47,325 nt of DNA from an uncultured Eubacteriales bacterium (GTDB taxonomy: Bacteria > Bacillota > Clostridia > Oscillospirales > CAG-272). The DNA lies in the NCBI GenBank assembly GCA_934503195.1, contig CAKSVM010000014.1, positions 1-47,325 on the forward strand, given 5' to 3'. Positions 32,080 through 40,324 of this stretch are shown piece after piece (the first letter of the stretch is position 1; each line of letters starts with the position of its first letter). The translations under genes were made by a program, and so were the position numbers. A model generated the notes under the pieces. It had not been told where the DNA came from, made no database searches, and worked only from the letters and a program-made list of their open reading frames with translations.

Positions 32080-33378
32080 TTATTTTACAAGCACGACGGT
32101 ATTCGGCTTCATTGTCAGCGTGAACTTTCCGCCGTCGGACGCGATCTTTCCGACCGGAGTCATGAAATGATCATCGTCGAGAAGCGAGATCGTCCGGAGC
32201 GCGTCTGACGGGAACTCGACCGTGAAGGTTATCGGGAGCGCGTCGTCGTTGTCGGTGAAGTAGGTGATCATCGAGATCGACTTTCCGTCCTTCGCCGCCG
32301 AAACGACATAGATATCCGGAACGTCGCAGGTCGCCTCGCACTGATTCTCAAGCTCCGCAAGGTCGCTCCAAGCGTACATGACCGGGTAGGTCTTTCCGGG
32401 ACGGTAGGTGTCGATATTGAACATTCCGTTCATTCCGGAATTCATCCGGGCGTCGTAGTACATAAGCATATCGACCGGCTCGTTCTGGGACGCCGAAATG
32501 ACCGCCGCGACGAACGACGCGCCCTTGACGTTCTTCTCGGTCGCCAGCGAGTAAGCCCAGGGCTCATCCGACCAGCCGCGGACATAGTTCCATTCGTTGA
32601 GAATCGACTCGGTCTTCGTGTAGCCGTACTTGTCGAGCAGCTCACGGTGACGGCGTTCGTTCCAGATCACGCTGTCGACGTCGTGTGCGTAGCAGTGCCA
32701 CGAATAGAAGTCCATCGGAACATTTTCGGCCTTCAGCTTCTCAAAGAAGGGAGTCAGCCAGTCAATGTTGTATCCGGTGACGGCCGGGCCGCCGATCTTC
32801 AGATCGGGGAATCTCGCCTTCAGATGCTTCGCGGTGACGGCGAAAAGCTCATAGAACTGCTCTGGCGTTCCCATCCAGCATTTGCCATAGAGATCGGGCT
32901 CGTTCCAGATTTCCCAGTATTTGAGATTGTAATGGAAGCCGTCAGCCCAGCCCTCATTGTAATGCGCGATGATGTGTTCGCAGATGACCGCCCACTTGAG
33001 ATTGTCCTTCGGCGGATAGATGCCGTATTTCTTGACCCAGTGCTCGATCTTGTTGCCGAGACGATAGAAAGTCTCGGTTCCGGCGGCCGCGATTCCTTCG
33101 AGATAGAAGTCGGTCAGCGCGAAGTCGTAGGACTCGGGAAGCTCGGGATCAGCGTCGAAGTCCGGGAAAATGTTTCCGATATCAACCGTATGCTCGCCGC
33201 CGTAGGAATAGTAAATCGCGGCGTCGTGCGTGCGCGCGTAGGGAATCCGCGCGGCCTTGTACTCGGGGAGGTTCGTCGAGTTCTGGTCGGCGTTCTTGGC
33301 GTATTTCGGGCCGTTGTTGACGGCGTTCATCGGCTTGATTTTGCCGACAGGCTTTTCGGGATTTATTGTAACCTTCAT
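32080..33378 (-). CDS. GH39-like glycoside hydrolase
   Basis: A 432-residue cytoplasmic enzyme of the retaining, (beta/alpha)8 clan-A type, closest by eye to GH39 beta-xylosidase-like proteins. The acid/base Glu is in YWEIWNEPDLYGKCW (about residue 157) and the nucleophile Glu in ESILNEWNYVRGW (about 259). Other core motifs: ARIPYARTHDAAIYYSYGGEHTVDIGNIFPDF at the start, IGGPAVTGYNIDWLTPFFEKLK, and FYSWHCYAHD. The last 90 residues form a small beta domain (SISMITYFTDNDDALPITFTVEF). There is no signal peptide, so it acts on imported oligosaccharides. The ATG at 33378 has GAGGTG upstream. Confidence 0.85.
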   Translation of the reverse strand: MKVTINPEKPVGKIKPMNAVNNGPKYAKNADQNSTNLPEYKAARIPYARTHDAAIYYSYGGEHTVDIGNIFPDFDADPELPESYDFALTDFYLEGIAAAGTETFYRLGNKIEHWVKKYGIYPPKDNLKWAVICEHIIAHYNEGWADGFHYNLKYWEIWNEPDLYGKCWMGTPEQFYELFAVTAKHLKARFPDLKIGGPAVTGYNIDWLTPFFEKLKAENVPMDFYSWHCYAHDVDSVIWNERRHRELLDKYGYTKTESILNEWNYVRGWSDEPWAYSLATEKNVKGASFVAAVISASQNEPVDMLMYYDARMNSGMNGMFNIDTYRPGKTYPVMYAWSDLAELENQCEATCDVPDIYVVSAAKDGKSISMITYFTDNDDALPITFTVEFPSDALRTISLLDDDHFMTPVGKIASDGGKFTLTMKPNTVVLVK

Positions 33379-33410
33379 TGTGTTCACCTCATTGAAATTT
33401 CGGTATCACT

Positions 33411-33439
33411 ATTCTACCATATCTTGTGCGAAATGTCAA
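33411..33439 (-). promoter_or_regulatory. Promoter of the GH39-like gene
   Basis: On the minus strand TTGACA and TAGAAT are 17 bases apart, with TGG before the -10. A perfect hairpin abuts the -35. Confidence 0.75.
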
Positions 33440-33440
33440 T

Positions 33441-33475
33441 ACCCCTGATTACGAAACAATTTCGTAATCAGGGGT
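33441..33475. terminator. Perfect 16-bp hairpin between SBP and GH39-like genes
   Basis: ACCCCTGATTACGAAA (33441-33456) and its exact complement (33460-33475) with a 3-base loop. It follows the SBP stop by 4 bases and ends 1 base before the -35 of the next promoter. The tail is only TATTG, so termination would rest on the strong stem. Confidence 0.6.
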
Positions 33476-33479
33476 GAAG

Positions 33480-34955
33480 TCAGCTTTTATAGTTATCAAG
33501 CAGTGCCTGAAGCTTTGAGGTCAGCTCATCCTTGCGCGCCGCCCACATAGAGGCGAAATTCTGTCCGTCGCGGTGATACGACGCCTGACGCGTGATGAAG
33601 ACCGGATCCCCGACCGCGCTCGTGTTGATGTTCGCAAAGTCGTACCAAGCACTGTCGATTATCAGATCGAACATCCGGCAGGACTCGTCGTCGCGGAGAT
33701 ATTTTCCCTTCATCGCGACCTCGTAGTAAGCCGGGATGACCTTCTTGTAGGAATATTCTCCGGCGAGTTCGAGGAACGCTCCGACCATCTTCTCGTCCTT
33801 AACGGTCAGCGGAACGGCGATCTGCGAATAGTTGTCGTTCGCGATGCTGTAATACTGGCTCTGCGCCTCGTCATACTTCGGCATCGGAATGATTCCGTAC
33901 TCCTGCTTCATGTCGCGGAGCTTTTCGGTGTAGTTGAACATATACGAGAAGAAGATACAACGCCCCTCGGCAAACCGATCCTGTTCTATAGTGTCGTCCT
34001 GATCGTTGAAGTAGATTCCGGGATTGTTCTTGTACATCGAATAGAAGCGTTCGATTATGTCATTGTTCCGCTCGTTGAAAAAATCCCACTCATAGCCGCC
34101 GTCCGCGGTCTTTTTCGTGTAGGTGATTCCCGCGCCTACCGGGAACGAGTCGCCCGACGCGTTAGCGTAATAGCCGTAGAAATCCGCCGGACTGTCCTTT
34201 CCGTCGCCGTCGAGATCCTCGTAGAGATCCTTTGTGAGCGAGATCATATATTCCTGCGTCCACTTGCCGTCAAAAACGGTTTTGTAGATATCGATACCCT
34301 TCAGATAATCGGCGGCCAGCGTCTTATTGAAGAAGAGCGCGCGGCGGTAGGAAACCGTCGTGAGGTTTATATCGCCCGCGACGGCGTAGAGCTTTCCGTA
34401 AACCTCGGCGTTCTCGATGAACTTCTGGTGCCACCACGGCTTTTCGAAGTTTATATAATCGAGATCCTTAAGGTTGTAAAGCACCTTTTCCGAAGCGATC
34501 ATCGGCATCGCGTAGGCGTAGTAACTGATCACGTCGTAAGGTGTGTCGCCCGCCATGACCTCCTTCACGACATCGGAATTGAACTGTGTGTGCGCGCCGT
34601 AATCGCCGTTCCGCGAGATGACGTCAAGCTTTATCTTCATCCGGTCCTCAACGGCGAGATTGCGCTGGTAGATCGCGTCGTTCATCGTGTCGCCGTTCTC
34701 CTCGTCGGCCTTGAACTCGTTCAGGAAGACCTCCTTGTCGCGGCTGAGAATCGTCAGCGTCTTTCCGCCGAAATCAAGCTCCCCGGTGATCGAGGACTTC
34801 ACTGAGTCGCGCGAGCCTTCGTCGATGACGCTTTCCTCGGGCGCGGTAGTTCCGGCGTCATCAGAAGTGTCATTTCCGGACGGATTTTCAGAAGCGCAGG
34901 CGAAGCTCGATGTGAGAATCGCGGCTAAAAGGATAAGTGTGATTGACTTTTTCAT
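33480..34955 (-). CDS. Extracellular solute-binding lipoprotein
   Basis: A 491-residue lipoprotein with a signal peptide ending in SSFAC (Cys 20), then an acidic, Thr-rich linker. The mature part has DFGGKTLTILSRDKEVF, NDAIYQRNLAVEDRMKIKL, FEKPWWHQKFIENAEVYGKLYAVAGD, RRALFFNKTLAADYL and YGIIPMPKYDEAQSQYYSI, the pattern seen in the binding proteins at 27874 and 36071. It lies upstream of the GH39-like gene on the same strand, so the likely ligand is a xylo- or related oligosaccharide (inferred). AAGGATG precedes the ATG. Confidence 0.9.
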   Translation of the reverse strand: MKKSITLILLAAILTSSFACASENPSGNDTSDDAGTTAPEESVIDEGSRDSVKSSITGELDFGGKTLTILSRDKEVFLNEFKADEENGDTMNDAIYQRNLAVEDRMKIKLDVISRNGDYGAHTQFNSDVVKEVMAGDTPYDVISYYAYAMPMIASEKVLYNLKDLDYINFEKPWWHQKFIENAEVYGKLYAVAGDINLTTVSYRRALFFNKTLAADYLKGIDIYKTVFDGKWTQEYMISLTKDLYEDLDGDGKDSPADFYGYYANASGDSFPVGAGITYTKKTADGGYEWDFFNERNNDIIERFYSMYKNNPGIYFNDQDDTIEQDRFAEGRCIFFSYMFNYTEKLRDMKQEYGIIPMPKYDEAQSQYYSIANDNYSQIAVPLTVKDEKMVGAFLELAGEYSYKKVIPAYYEVAMKGKYLRDDESCRMFDLIIDSAWYDFANINTSAVGDPVFITRQASYHRDGQNFASMWAARKDELTSKLQALLDNYKS

Positions 34956-35004
34956 TAAAACGCATCCTTTCGTGTAAAATGTCTTTTGATATATCCGATG
35001 GTTT

Positions 35005-35031
35005 TATGCTGTACTGTTATTATACAGCATA
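35005..35031. promoter_or_regulatory. Inverted repeat over the SBP promoter -10 (operator candidate)
   Basis: TATGCTGTA (35005-35013) and TACAGCATA (35023-35031) form a 9-bp inverted repeat with a 9-base spacer that covers the -10 of the minus-strand promoter. It lies between the SBP gene and the divergent AraC regulator. Confidence 0.6.
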
Positions 35032-35047
35032 TGAGTTCACTTTACAA
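35019..35047 (-). promoter_or_regulatory. Promoter of the SBP gene at 34955
   Basis: On the minus strand TTGTAA and TATAAT are 17 bases apart. Confidence 0.7.
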
Positions 35048-35087
35048 TAAATTTTAGAATTATCTGATATCAAAATCGGACAGATTA

Positions 35088-35116
35088 TTGCTTTTTCGCG
35101 AGGAATGTGTTATAAT
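35088..35116 (+). promoter_or_regulatory. Promoter of the AraC gene at 35137
   Basis: TTGCTT and TATAAT are 17 bases apart with TGT before the -10. The ATG follows after 20 bases behind AAAAGGAG. Confidence 0.75.
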
Positions 35117-35136
35117 ATAGAAAAGGAGATGAGAAA

Positions 35137-36030
35137 ATGCTTGACGATTTTTCCGGGTTCGAAATCGAGCTTTCGTCGCGCGAAAAGAATTCCCTTCACG
35201 CGTCGGACGGTGTGAAGCACCACCACAACACCGCCGAGTTCGTCCTCGTCCGGACGGGAAACTCGATCGTGATCTGCGGCGGCGAGACGATCAGCCTCAC
35301 CGCGCCATTCCTCGTCCACTATCCCGCGGGCGTCGTGCATGAGCAGATAAATTCACTGAGCGACGACTATTCGCGCTACTGCTTCTCGTTTTCGCCGTCC
35401 TTCATTGGCGGGCGCGACGCGCCGATTCCGAACGACTTCTTCGCCTTTGAGCTTTCCGGAACCGAGTTCGCACGGATAGTCGAGCCGATACGCCTGCTGC
35501 ACCTCTACTTCGGACTCGAAAATCCGCTCCACCGCTATAAACCGGATATGTCATATTCATACCTCACCTACGACGATCTGCCCGAGAAAAAGCGCGAGGA
35601 GCTTTCGAAAATCCGCCTCGGTCATCTTCTCTCGCTCTTCCTTTTCGAGCTTGAACCGATCGCGTCGGCTCACAGCAAGACGCCGCCGATCCCGAAAAGA
35701 CTCGCGTATATCCGTGAGGTCTGCGCCTTCGCGGACGAAAATCTCTCCGAAAAGCTGACGCTCGATTTTCTTGCCGACAAATTCTTCGTCAGCCGCACAA
35801 AGCTCACGACCGATTTCCGCCGGATGATGAATATGTCGTTTTCCGACTATCTGACGATGATCCGGATAAGCCGCGCGAAGTCGATTCTGATAAACGGGTC
35901 GGATCCGACCGCCTCGATCGCCGAAAAATGCGGTTTCTGCTCGTCAAGCCACCTGATCGCGGCCTTCAGAAAGTCCTGCGGCTGTACGCCGGTCGAGTTC
36001 CGCGAGCGTTATCACAATATCAGCAGATAA
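35137..36030 (+). CDS. AraC-family transcriptional regulator
   Basis: A 297-residue regulator. The N-terminal cupin-like half begins with KHHHNTAEFVLVRTGNSIVICGGETISLTAPFLVHYPAGVVHEQ. The C-terminal 100 residues carry two helix-turn-helices: LTLDFLADKFFVSRTKLTTDFRRMMNMSFSDYLTMIRISRAKSIL and PTASIAEKCGFCSSSHLIAAFRKSCGCTPVEFRERY. It is divergent from one SBP gene and convergent with another, so it most likely controls the SBP and GH39-like genes in response to a sugar. Confidence 0.92.
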   Translation: MLDDFSGFEIELSSREKNSLHASDGVKHHHNTAEFVLVRTGNSIVICGGETISLTAPFLVHYPAGVVHEQINSLSDDYSRYCFSFSPSFIGGRDAPIPNDFFAFELSGTEFARIVEPIRLLHLYFGLENPLHRYKPDMSYSYLTYDDLPEKKREELSKIRLGHLLSLFLFELEPIASAHSKTPPIPKRLAYIREVCAFADENLSEKLTLDFLADKFFVSRTKLTTDFRRMMNMSFSDYLTMIRISRAKSILINGSDPTASIAEKCGFCSSSHLIAAFRKSCGCTPVEFRERYHNISR

Positions 36031-36035
36031 AAATT

Positions 36036-36066
36036 CGGGCATCCGCGGCCGCGGATGCCCTTTGTC
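36036..36066. terminator. Bidirectional terminator between AraC and SBP genes
   Basis: GGGCATCCGC (36037-36046) and GCGGATGCCC (36051-36060) around GGCC, with TTTG on the right and, read leftwards, GAATTTTTATC. Confidence 0.8.
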
Positions 36067-36070
36067 AATT

Positions 36071-37576
36071 TTATTTGTCGTTTGCCTCAAAGAAGTCGGT
36101 GATGAGCTTTAACCGCTCCTCCGCGCTGTTGATTCTTCCGGCGTAGAAGGAGGCGTAGTCGGGCGACGGATTGTCTCCCGCGAAAATCGAGCCGAGCATA
36201 TGCCCGAAGCCCTTCCAGTTGTCGTACGCGTAGGCAAAGCTGATCGCCAGCGTCTCGTTGATTATGTCGAGCGTCTGACCCGACTCGCTGTCATACGTGA
36301 ACTTCTCTTTCAGAGCTGTGTCGAAGTAGGCCGGGACGACGGTCTTGTAGGACTCGGCCGCGAGAGCCTCCAGGATTACCGACGTCCGGTCGGGATCCGA
36401 CGCCGTCGTCGGCACGCCGATCAGGTCGCCGCCGCAGAAGGTGCGGTAGGAATCCTGATTCTCGTCCCACTTCGGGAAGGGGATGATTCCGTACTCGACG
36501 TCGGATTCGCGGAGAATCGTCGCCGCGTGTCTTATGAGCGCGAAGCCGACGAGCGCGTGTCCGCCCGCGAAGATCTGCGCCTGCCAGTCGGTCTGGTTCG
36601 CCCCGGTCACGGGATCGTCGCCCTTTATGATGAGCGTTCCTTCCGACTCGAAGTAGAATTTGTAGAGCTTTTCGACGAGCGACGCGACCTTTTCGCCGTT
36701 GACGACGATCTTCAGCGTCTTGTCGGGATCCTTTTCAAGCACCGGAACGTCGCAGGAGACGAGCCAGCCGTTCTGACTCGAATGTGAAACGTAGCCGTAG
36801 AAATCGTCCACGTCGCGCTGTGAGTTTCCGTTCGTGTCCTCGTAGACGTCCTTTGTCAGCGAGAAGAGCTTATCCATCGTCCATTTTCCAGCGAAAACGT
36901 CGTCATACGGAAGCGTGAGCCCACGGTCGTTGAACTTTCCTTTATTTATGTAGAGAACCTTTGCCGATTTGAGCGCGCCGAGTCCGATGACGTCGCCGAC
37001 AAGATAGGTCTGCCCGCGCACCGTCATCTCGTCGATCATCTGATCCGACCACCACGGCTTTGAAAAATCGAGGTACTCAAGGTCATTGAGGTTGAGGAAC
37101 GCGCCCTCAAGCGAGATGTTCGGTCCGCCGATGATGTGGTTCATCGCGAGATCGAAGTTGTCGTCGCCGGCAAGGATCGAGGTCTTGATGAAGTTCGTGT
37201 GGTCGCTCCACGAGGTCATTCCGGTGTCGATTTCGGAAATCGTCACGTCAAAACGTTCCGAAATCCGCTGATTGCGCGCGAAGATCGCGTCGTCGACAAC
37301 ATCTCCCGTGGATTCCTCGGGCGCGAAGAGCTTTACCGACGGATTCTTGCCGTAGTAGGTGTTCGCGATGCGGAAATTATAGCCGTCGTACTTGACGTCC
37401 GGAAGTCCGTCGTCGATCGCGAGTCGCGCGTCGGTCGTCTCGGCGGATTCGGTTTCGCCGCCCTGAGACTTAGTCGTTTCAACGCCGCTTCCCTCAGATC
37501 CGCAGGCGAGCGTCTGCGCCGAGAGAAGGAGCGCGAGTATGAGTGCGGGGATTCTGAGTTTTTTTGAATTGTTCAT
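36071..37576 (-). CDS. Extracellular solute-binding lipoprotein
   Basis: A 501-residue lipoprotein, signal ending in QTLAC (Cys 25), linker rich in T, E and S. Mature motifs: YDGYNFRIANTYYGKN, DDAIFARNQRISERFDVTI, FSKPWWSDQMIDEMTVRGQTYLVGD, KVLYINKGKFNDRGL and YGIIPFPKWDENQDSYRTFC, as in the other binding proteins here. The ATG has GAGGAT upstream. No cognate permease lies in the window, so it must either work with a transporter elsewhere or be a surface receptor. Confidence 0.9.
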   Translation of the reverse strand: MNNSKKLRIPALILALLLSAQTLACGSEGSGVETTKSQGGETESAETTDARLAIDDGLPDVKYDGYNFRIANTYYGKNPSVKLFAPEESTGDVVDDAIFARNQRISERFDVTISEIDTGMTSWSDHTNFIKTSILAGDDNFDLAMNHIIGGPNISLEGAFLNLNDLEYLDFSKPWWSDQMIDEMTVRGQTYLVGDVIGLGALKSAKVLYINKGKFNDRGLTLPYDDVFAGKWTMDKLFSLTKDVYEDTNGNSQRDVDDFYGYVSHSSQNGWLVSCDVPVLEKDPDKTLKIVVNGEKVASLVEKLYKFYFESEGTLIIKGDDPVTGANQTDWQAQIFAGGHALVGFALIRHAATILRESDVEYGIIPFPKWDENQDSYRTFCGGDLIGVPTTASDPDRTSVILEALAAESYKTVVPAYFDTALKEKFTYDSESGQTLDIINETLAISFAYAYDNWKGFGHMLGSIFAGDNPSPDYASFYAGRINSAEERLKLITDFFEANDK

Positions 37577-37639
37577 TGTTAATCCTCACTGAAATTCATA
37601 AAATTTTGTCCGTCACGCCGGGATATCTTTGTTAAATAT

Positions 37640-37668
37640 ATTATAACAGATTTTTGGCGGCAAATCAA
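37640..37668 (-). promoter_or_regulatory. Promoter of the SBP gene at 37576
   Basis: On the minus strand TTGATT and TATAAT are 17 bases apart with TGT before the -10. Confidence 0.82.
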
Positions 37669-37721
37669 TTGACGGATCATACAAATCGGCGATGATTTTT
37701 TTGTGAACAATTCACAGAAAC

Positions 37722-38135
37722 TTATCTTGTGAAAATACGAAGAATCTCGACGCCGATAATCTTGATTCCGATTCCGGCCGACATGAGGTAAAAACAGATT
37801 TCGCGGAACTTCTGCGTGCGCGAGAAAAGCGAGGCGATTCCCGCGATGATGATAAGAATCGCGCCGGCACAGCCGATGACATTTGCCGCGCTGACAAGCG
37901 GAAAGATTCCGGGCGCGCAGCTCTGGTCGATCGCGTTTTGAATCGTCCTGTCAAGCCCGTCGCGCGCGGCCGCGAAGCAGCAGATCACAAGTCCGAACGC
38001 GAAGAGGATCAGCGTCCGGAAGCCCCAGTGTGAAACCTCGCCGCGCCGCGAGACCGTGAAGCCTATGTAAGCGATCAGCGCGATGAGAAGCCCCGTCGTG
38101 ATCGTCGTTACCCTGTCGCCGAAAAATAATTTCAT
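37722..38135 (-). CDS. Small four-helix membrane protein, unknown function
   Basis: A 137-residue protein with four hydrophobic segments: TTGLLIALIAYIGFTV, GFRTLILFAFGLVICCFAA, VSAANVIGCAGAILIIIAGIASLF and FYLMSAGIGIKIIGVEILRIF. The family is not recognised. The ATG at 38135 was chosen because GGAG lies 9 bases upstream; an ATG at 38150 has no ribosome site and touches an operator-like box. Its promoter carries two matching palindromic boxes, so it is tightly regulated, perhaps by a MarR-type protein. Confidence 0.6.
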   Translation of the reverse strand: MKLFFGDRVTTITTGLLIALIAYIGFTVSRRGEVSHWGFRTLILFAFGLVICCFAAARDGLDRTIQNAIDQSCAPGIFPLVSAANVIGCAGAILIIIAGIASLFSRTQKFREICFYLMSAGIGIKIIGVEILRIFTR

Positions 38136-38151
38136 ATTAAACATCTCCATG

Positions 38152-38191
38152 CTAATAGTCGTTAGCTATATTATATACTAATGACTGTTAG
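38152..38191. promoter_or_regulatory. Pair of CTAA-N6-TTAG boxes around a -10 (operators)
   Basis: CTAATAGTCGTTAG (38152-38165) and CTAATGACTGTTAG (38178-38191) are two near-identical 14-base palindromic boxes. One lies in the promoter spacer, the other just downstream of the -10, 26 bases apart centre to centre, so a regulator could sit on one DNA face. Confidence 0.65.
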
Positions 38192-38198
38192 TTGTCAA
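38170..38198 (-). promoter_or_regulatory. Promoter of the small membrane protein gene
   Basis: On the minus strand TTGACA and TATAAT are 17 bases apart, flanked by the CTAA-N6-TTAG boxes. Confidence 0.85.
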
Positions 38199-38257
38199 TA
38201 GCCGTGGCGAAATTCGCGATGAAAACACAAATCCGGCGCGGAATTCCGACAAAAGCA

Positions 38258-38293
38258 CAAAAAAAGAATCCCGCCCGCGGGAAGCGGACGGGA
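38258..38293 (-). terminator. Terminator of the ADP-ribosylglycohydrolase-like gene
   Basis: Read on the minus strand, TCCCGTCCGC pairs with GCGGGCGGGA around TTCCC and is followed by TTCTTTTTTTG. Confidence 0.88.
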
Positions 38294-38307
38294 GAAATGA
38301 CTCTGAT

Positions 38308-39756
38308 TTACGCGAGTACCACGACCGGGACAAGTCCGGCGGTGGGACGCGACGGAGCGGTGATCTCGAGGATGAGACGGTTGGTCTGGCTTACCTCGGT
38401 TCCGACGTGGATCTCGCCCTCGATGTCGAGATACGGAACGGTGTAGCGGCTTACCTGCTGGAGAACGTAATTCTTCTCGAAGCCGGATACGCTCCAGCCC
38501 TCGGGCAGATGCCACTTGAACGCGAGCTGGTAGGGGATGTTGCCGGTCTTGGAGATCTTGTTGTTTATGTGGAGCTTGATCTTCAGCGTGCCGTCAGCCG
38601 CGGGCTTCGGGCCGTCCGGATAGATCACGCGGCAGTCAGCCCAGATGAAGTCGGTGAGGTAGGAGTTACCGGGGATGTCGATGAGCTGATTCGCAACGCT
38701 GTTGTCGCTGAACTTAGCGACGTCAGCCTCGGGGATGTTGTCGGCGTCGGCAAGGTAAACGTTGCCGTTATTCGCCTTCATCATCGTCGGGATCATGTTG
38801 AAAACGCGGTCGGTGAGCTGAGTGCAGGTGGTCGGGACGCCGTAAATGGTTCCGCGGTCGATAGCGACCGAGACGATGTTGTCGCCAAGGTAAGCCGACC
38901 AGTCCTTCGGGATTCCGGCGGTGCCGTTGAGGATTCCGAAGATCGAGCCGAGGGTCGCGCCGGTGCAGTCGGTGTCGTCGCCGCAGTCGATAGCGTAGAT
39001 CATCGACTTCTTGAAATCGCCCTCGCCGTAGAGAAGGCCGAGCATTGCGAACGCGACGTTCGCGGGAGCCTGGAACCAGCCGAGATCCTTGCAGTCGTCA
39101 ACGATAAGCTGGCGGGCTTCCTTCCAGCCGACGCCATTGTCCTTGCAGTCGAGGAGAACCTTTATGGTGCGGGCCATGTGGCAGTCGGCCGGGATCTTCG
39201 AGAGACCGAGGTCGATGAGCTTGCGAAGATCGTGGATGACGAAAGCCGCCGCCTCGATCGCAGCCACAAACATAGCCGCGTATGTACCCTCACCGTCGCC
39301 GTGGTCAACGCAGGCGTCCATGCGGGAGTACTTCATCGCGATATCGGGGCAGCCGGGAGCCATGCACGCCCAGACCTCGGTGCGGATCCACGCGCCGTTG
39401 GAGTGCTTCCACGGGTTCTCGTAGTTTCCGGCGAGCGGCGGGATGAGGCCGATCGACATATTGTTCTTGCAGATTCCGTACTCGTTCCAGTGCGGGGGGA
39501 TGAACGAGACCCAGTATTCGCCAAGGATCTGCTCGTTCAGACGCTGCGGTCCCTCGTTTTCGATCGCCTTGAGCCAGACGAGCTGGAGATCAAGGTCATC
39601 GTTGGGGAGAACGACGCCGGGCTCGGTTTTGAAACCCTGGATGTCCTGCATTTCGGTGCGTCCCTCATAGGGAGTTCCCATCGTTCCGCCGATGTTCTTT
39701 CCGAGCCAGCAGGCGTAGATTTTGTCTTTTACGATTTTTCTGTCGAGTGCTATCAT
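38308..39756 (-). CDS. ADP-ribosylglycohydrolase-fold protein with extra C-terminal domain
   Basis: A 482-residue protein. Residues 1 to about 330 have the ADP-ribosylglycohydrolase fold: KIYACWLGKNIGGTMGTPYEGR, LPNDDLDLQLVWLKAIE (first metal Asp pair) and CGDDTDCTGATLGSIFG (second metal site, about residue 260). Fold members hydrolyse ADP-ribose bonds or related glycosides. The C-terminal 150 residues (IWADCRVIYPDGPKPAADGTLKIKLHINNKISKTGNIPYQLAFKWHLPEG and onward) form a beta-sandwich-like domain not recognised. It sits among glycan genes with its own consensus promoter and terminator, so a carbohydrate substrate is possible. The ATG at 39756 has GGAGGA upstream. Confidence 0.88.
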   Translation of the reverse strand: MIALDRKIVKDKIYACWLGKNIGGTMGTPYEGRTEMQDIQGFKTEPGVVLPNDDLDLQLVWLKAIENEGPQRLNEQILGEYWVSFIPPHWNEYGICKNNMSIGLIPPLAGNYENPWKHSNGAWIRTEVWACMAPGCPDIAMKYSRMDACVDHGDGEGTYAAMFVAAIEAAAFVIHDLRKLIDLGLSKIPADCHMARTIKVLLDCKDNGVGWKEARQLIVDDCKDLGWFQAPANVAFAMLGLLYGEGDFKKSMIYAIDCGDDTDCTGATLGSIFGILNGTAGIPKDWSAYLGDNIVSVAIDRGTIYGVPTTCTQLTDRVFNMIPTMMKANNGNVYLADADNIPEADVAKFSDNSVANQLIDIPGNSYLTDFIWADCRVIYPDGPKPAADGTLKIKLHINNKISKTGNIPYQLAFKWHLPEGWSVSGFEKNYVLQQVSRYTVPYLDIEGEIHVGTEVSQTNRLILEITAPSRPTAGLVPVVVLA

Positions 39757-39802
39757 TATGATTTCCTCCGATAATTTTTCCGGTTTGTCCCGGTACAAGA
39801 CT

Positions 39803-39831
39803 ATTATAGCCGAACGGCCTTTGCTTGTCAA
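39803..39831 (-). promoter_or_regulatory. Promoter of the ADP-ribosylglycohydrolase-like gene
   Basis: On the minus strand TTGACA and TATAAT are 17 bases apart. Confidence 0.9.
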
Positions 39832-39889
39832 GGGCTTTTTTCATTATATTGACGGAAAAAGTAAAACGGCGGCCGATTCCGGTCAAAAA

Positions 39890-40318
39890 TCACGAGGCGT
39901 TTTTATACGAGATGAGAATGTGGCAGGGCGCGAATATCAGCGAAAACACGAGAAAAACATACTCATGCGAAATCGCCGCGCTGAAGATAAAGAGCACCGA
40001 CGGAATTATCGAGAGCAGCAGAGCGCGCGTCACACCGGGCTTTTTCCAGAGTATCGCCCAGATGACAAGGTAGGCGGCGAGAAGTACCGAGTCGACAATG
40101 ACGTAGACGAATAAATCCGCGACCGAGCCAAAGCCCCAGAACCCGGTGCGGATGGAAAGCGAGATGAAGCATCCGAAGCGGCCGATCTGTTCGAGGATCT
40201 CAACCGCGCGGTTTGACCATTTGTTTTCGAAGCCTTCCCTGTGCTTCATCATGAAGATGACGTTCGGAACGAGCAGAAGCAGAACGACCGCGAGTCCGAA
40301 AAGATTTATGTATTTCAT
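39890..40318 (-). CDS. Small membrane protein, unknown function
   Basis: A 142-residue protein with about four helices (INLFGLAVVLLLLVPNVIFMM, LFVYVIVDSVLLAAYLVIWAILW, ALLLSIIPSVLFIFSAAI, YVFLVFSLIFAPCHILI). The family is not recognised. The ATG at 40318 was chosen because the frame upstream runs through the terminator hairpin of the preceding gene; the ribosome site is weak. Confidence 0.55.
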   Translation of the reverse strand: MKYINLFGLAVVLLLLVPNVIFMMKHREGFENKWSNRAVEILEQIGRFGCFISLSIRTGFWGFGSVADLFVYVIVDSVLLAAYLVIWAILWKKPGVTRALLLSIIPSVLFIFSAAISHEYVFLVFSLIFAPCHILISYKNAS

Positions 40319-40324
40319 TTTTAC

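Noticed and set aside
33573..34805. Long plus-strand frame opposite the solute-binding protein gene
   Set aside because: Shadow of the minus-strand lipoprotein gene, with no ribosome site or recognisable motif.
38407..39774. Long plus-strand frame opposite the ADP-ribosylglycohydrolase-like gene
   Set aside because: Same codon-bias effect. The minus-strand protein has clear motifs, ribosome site, promoter and terminator; the plus frame has none.
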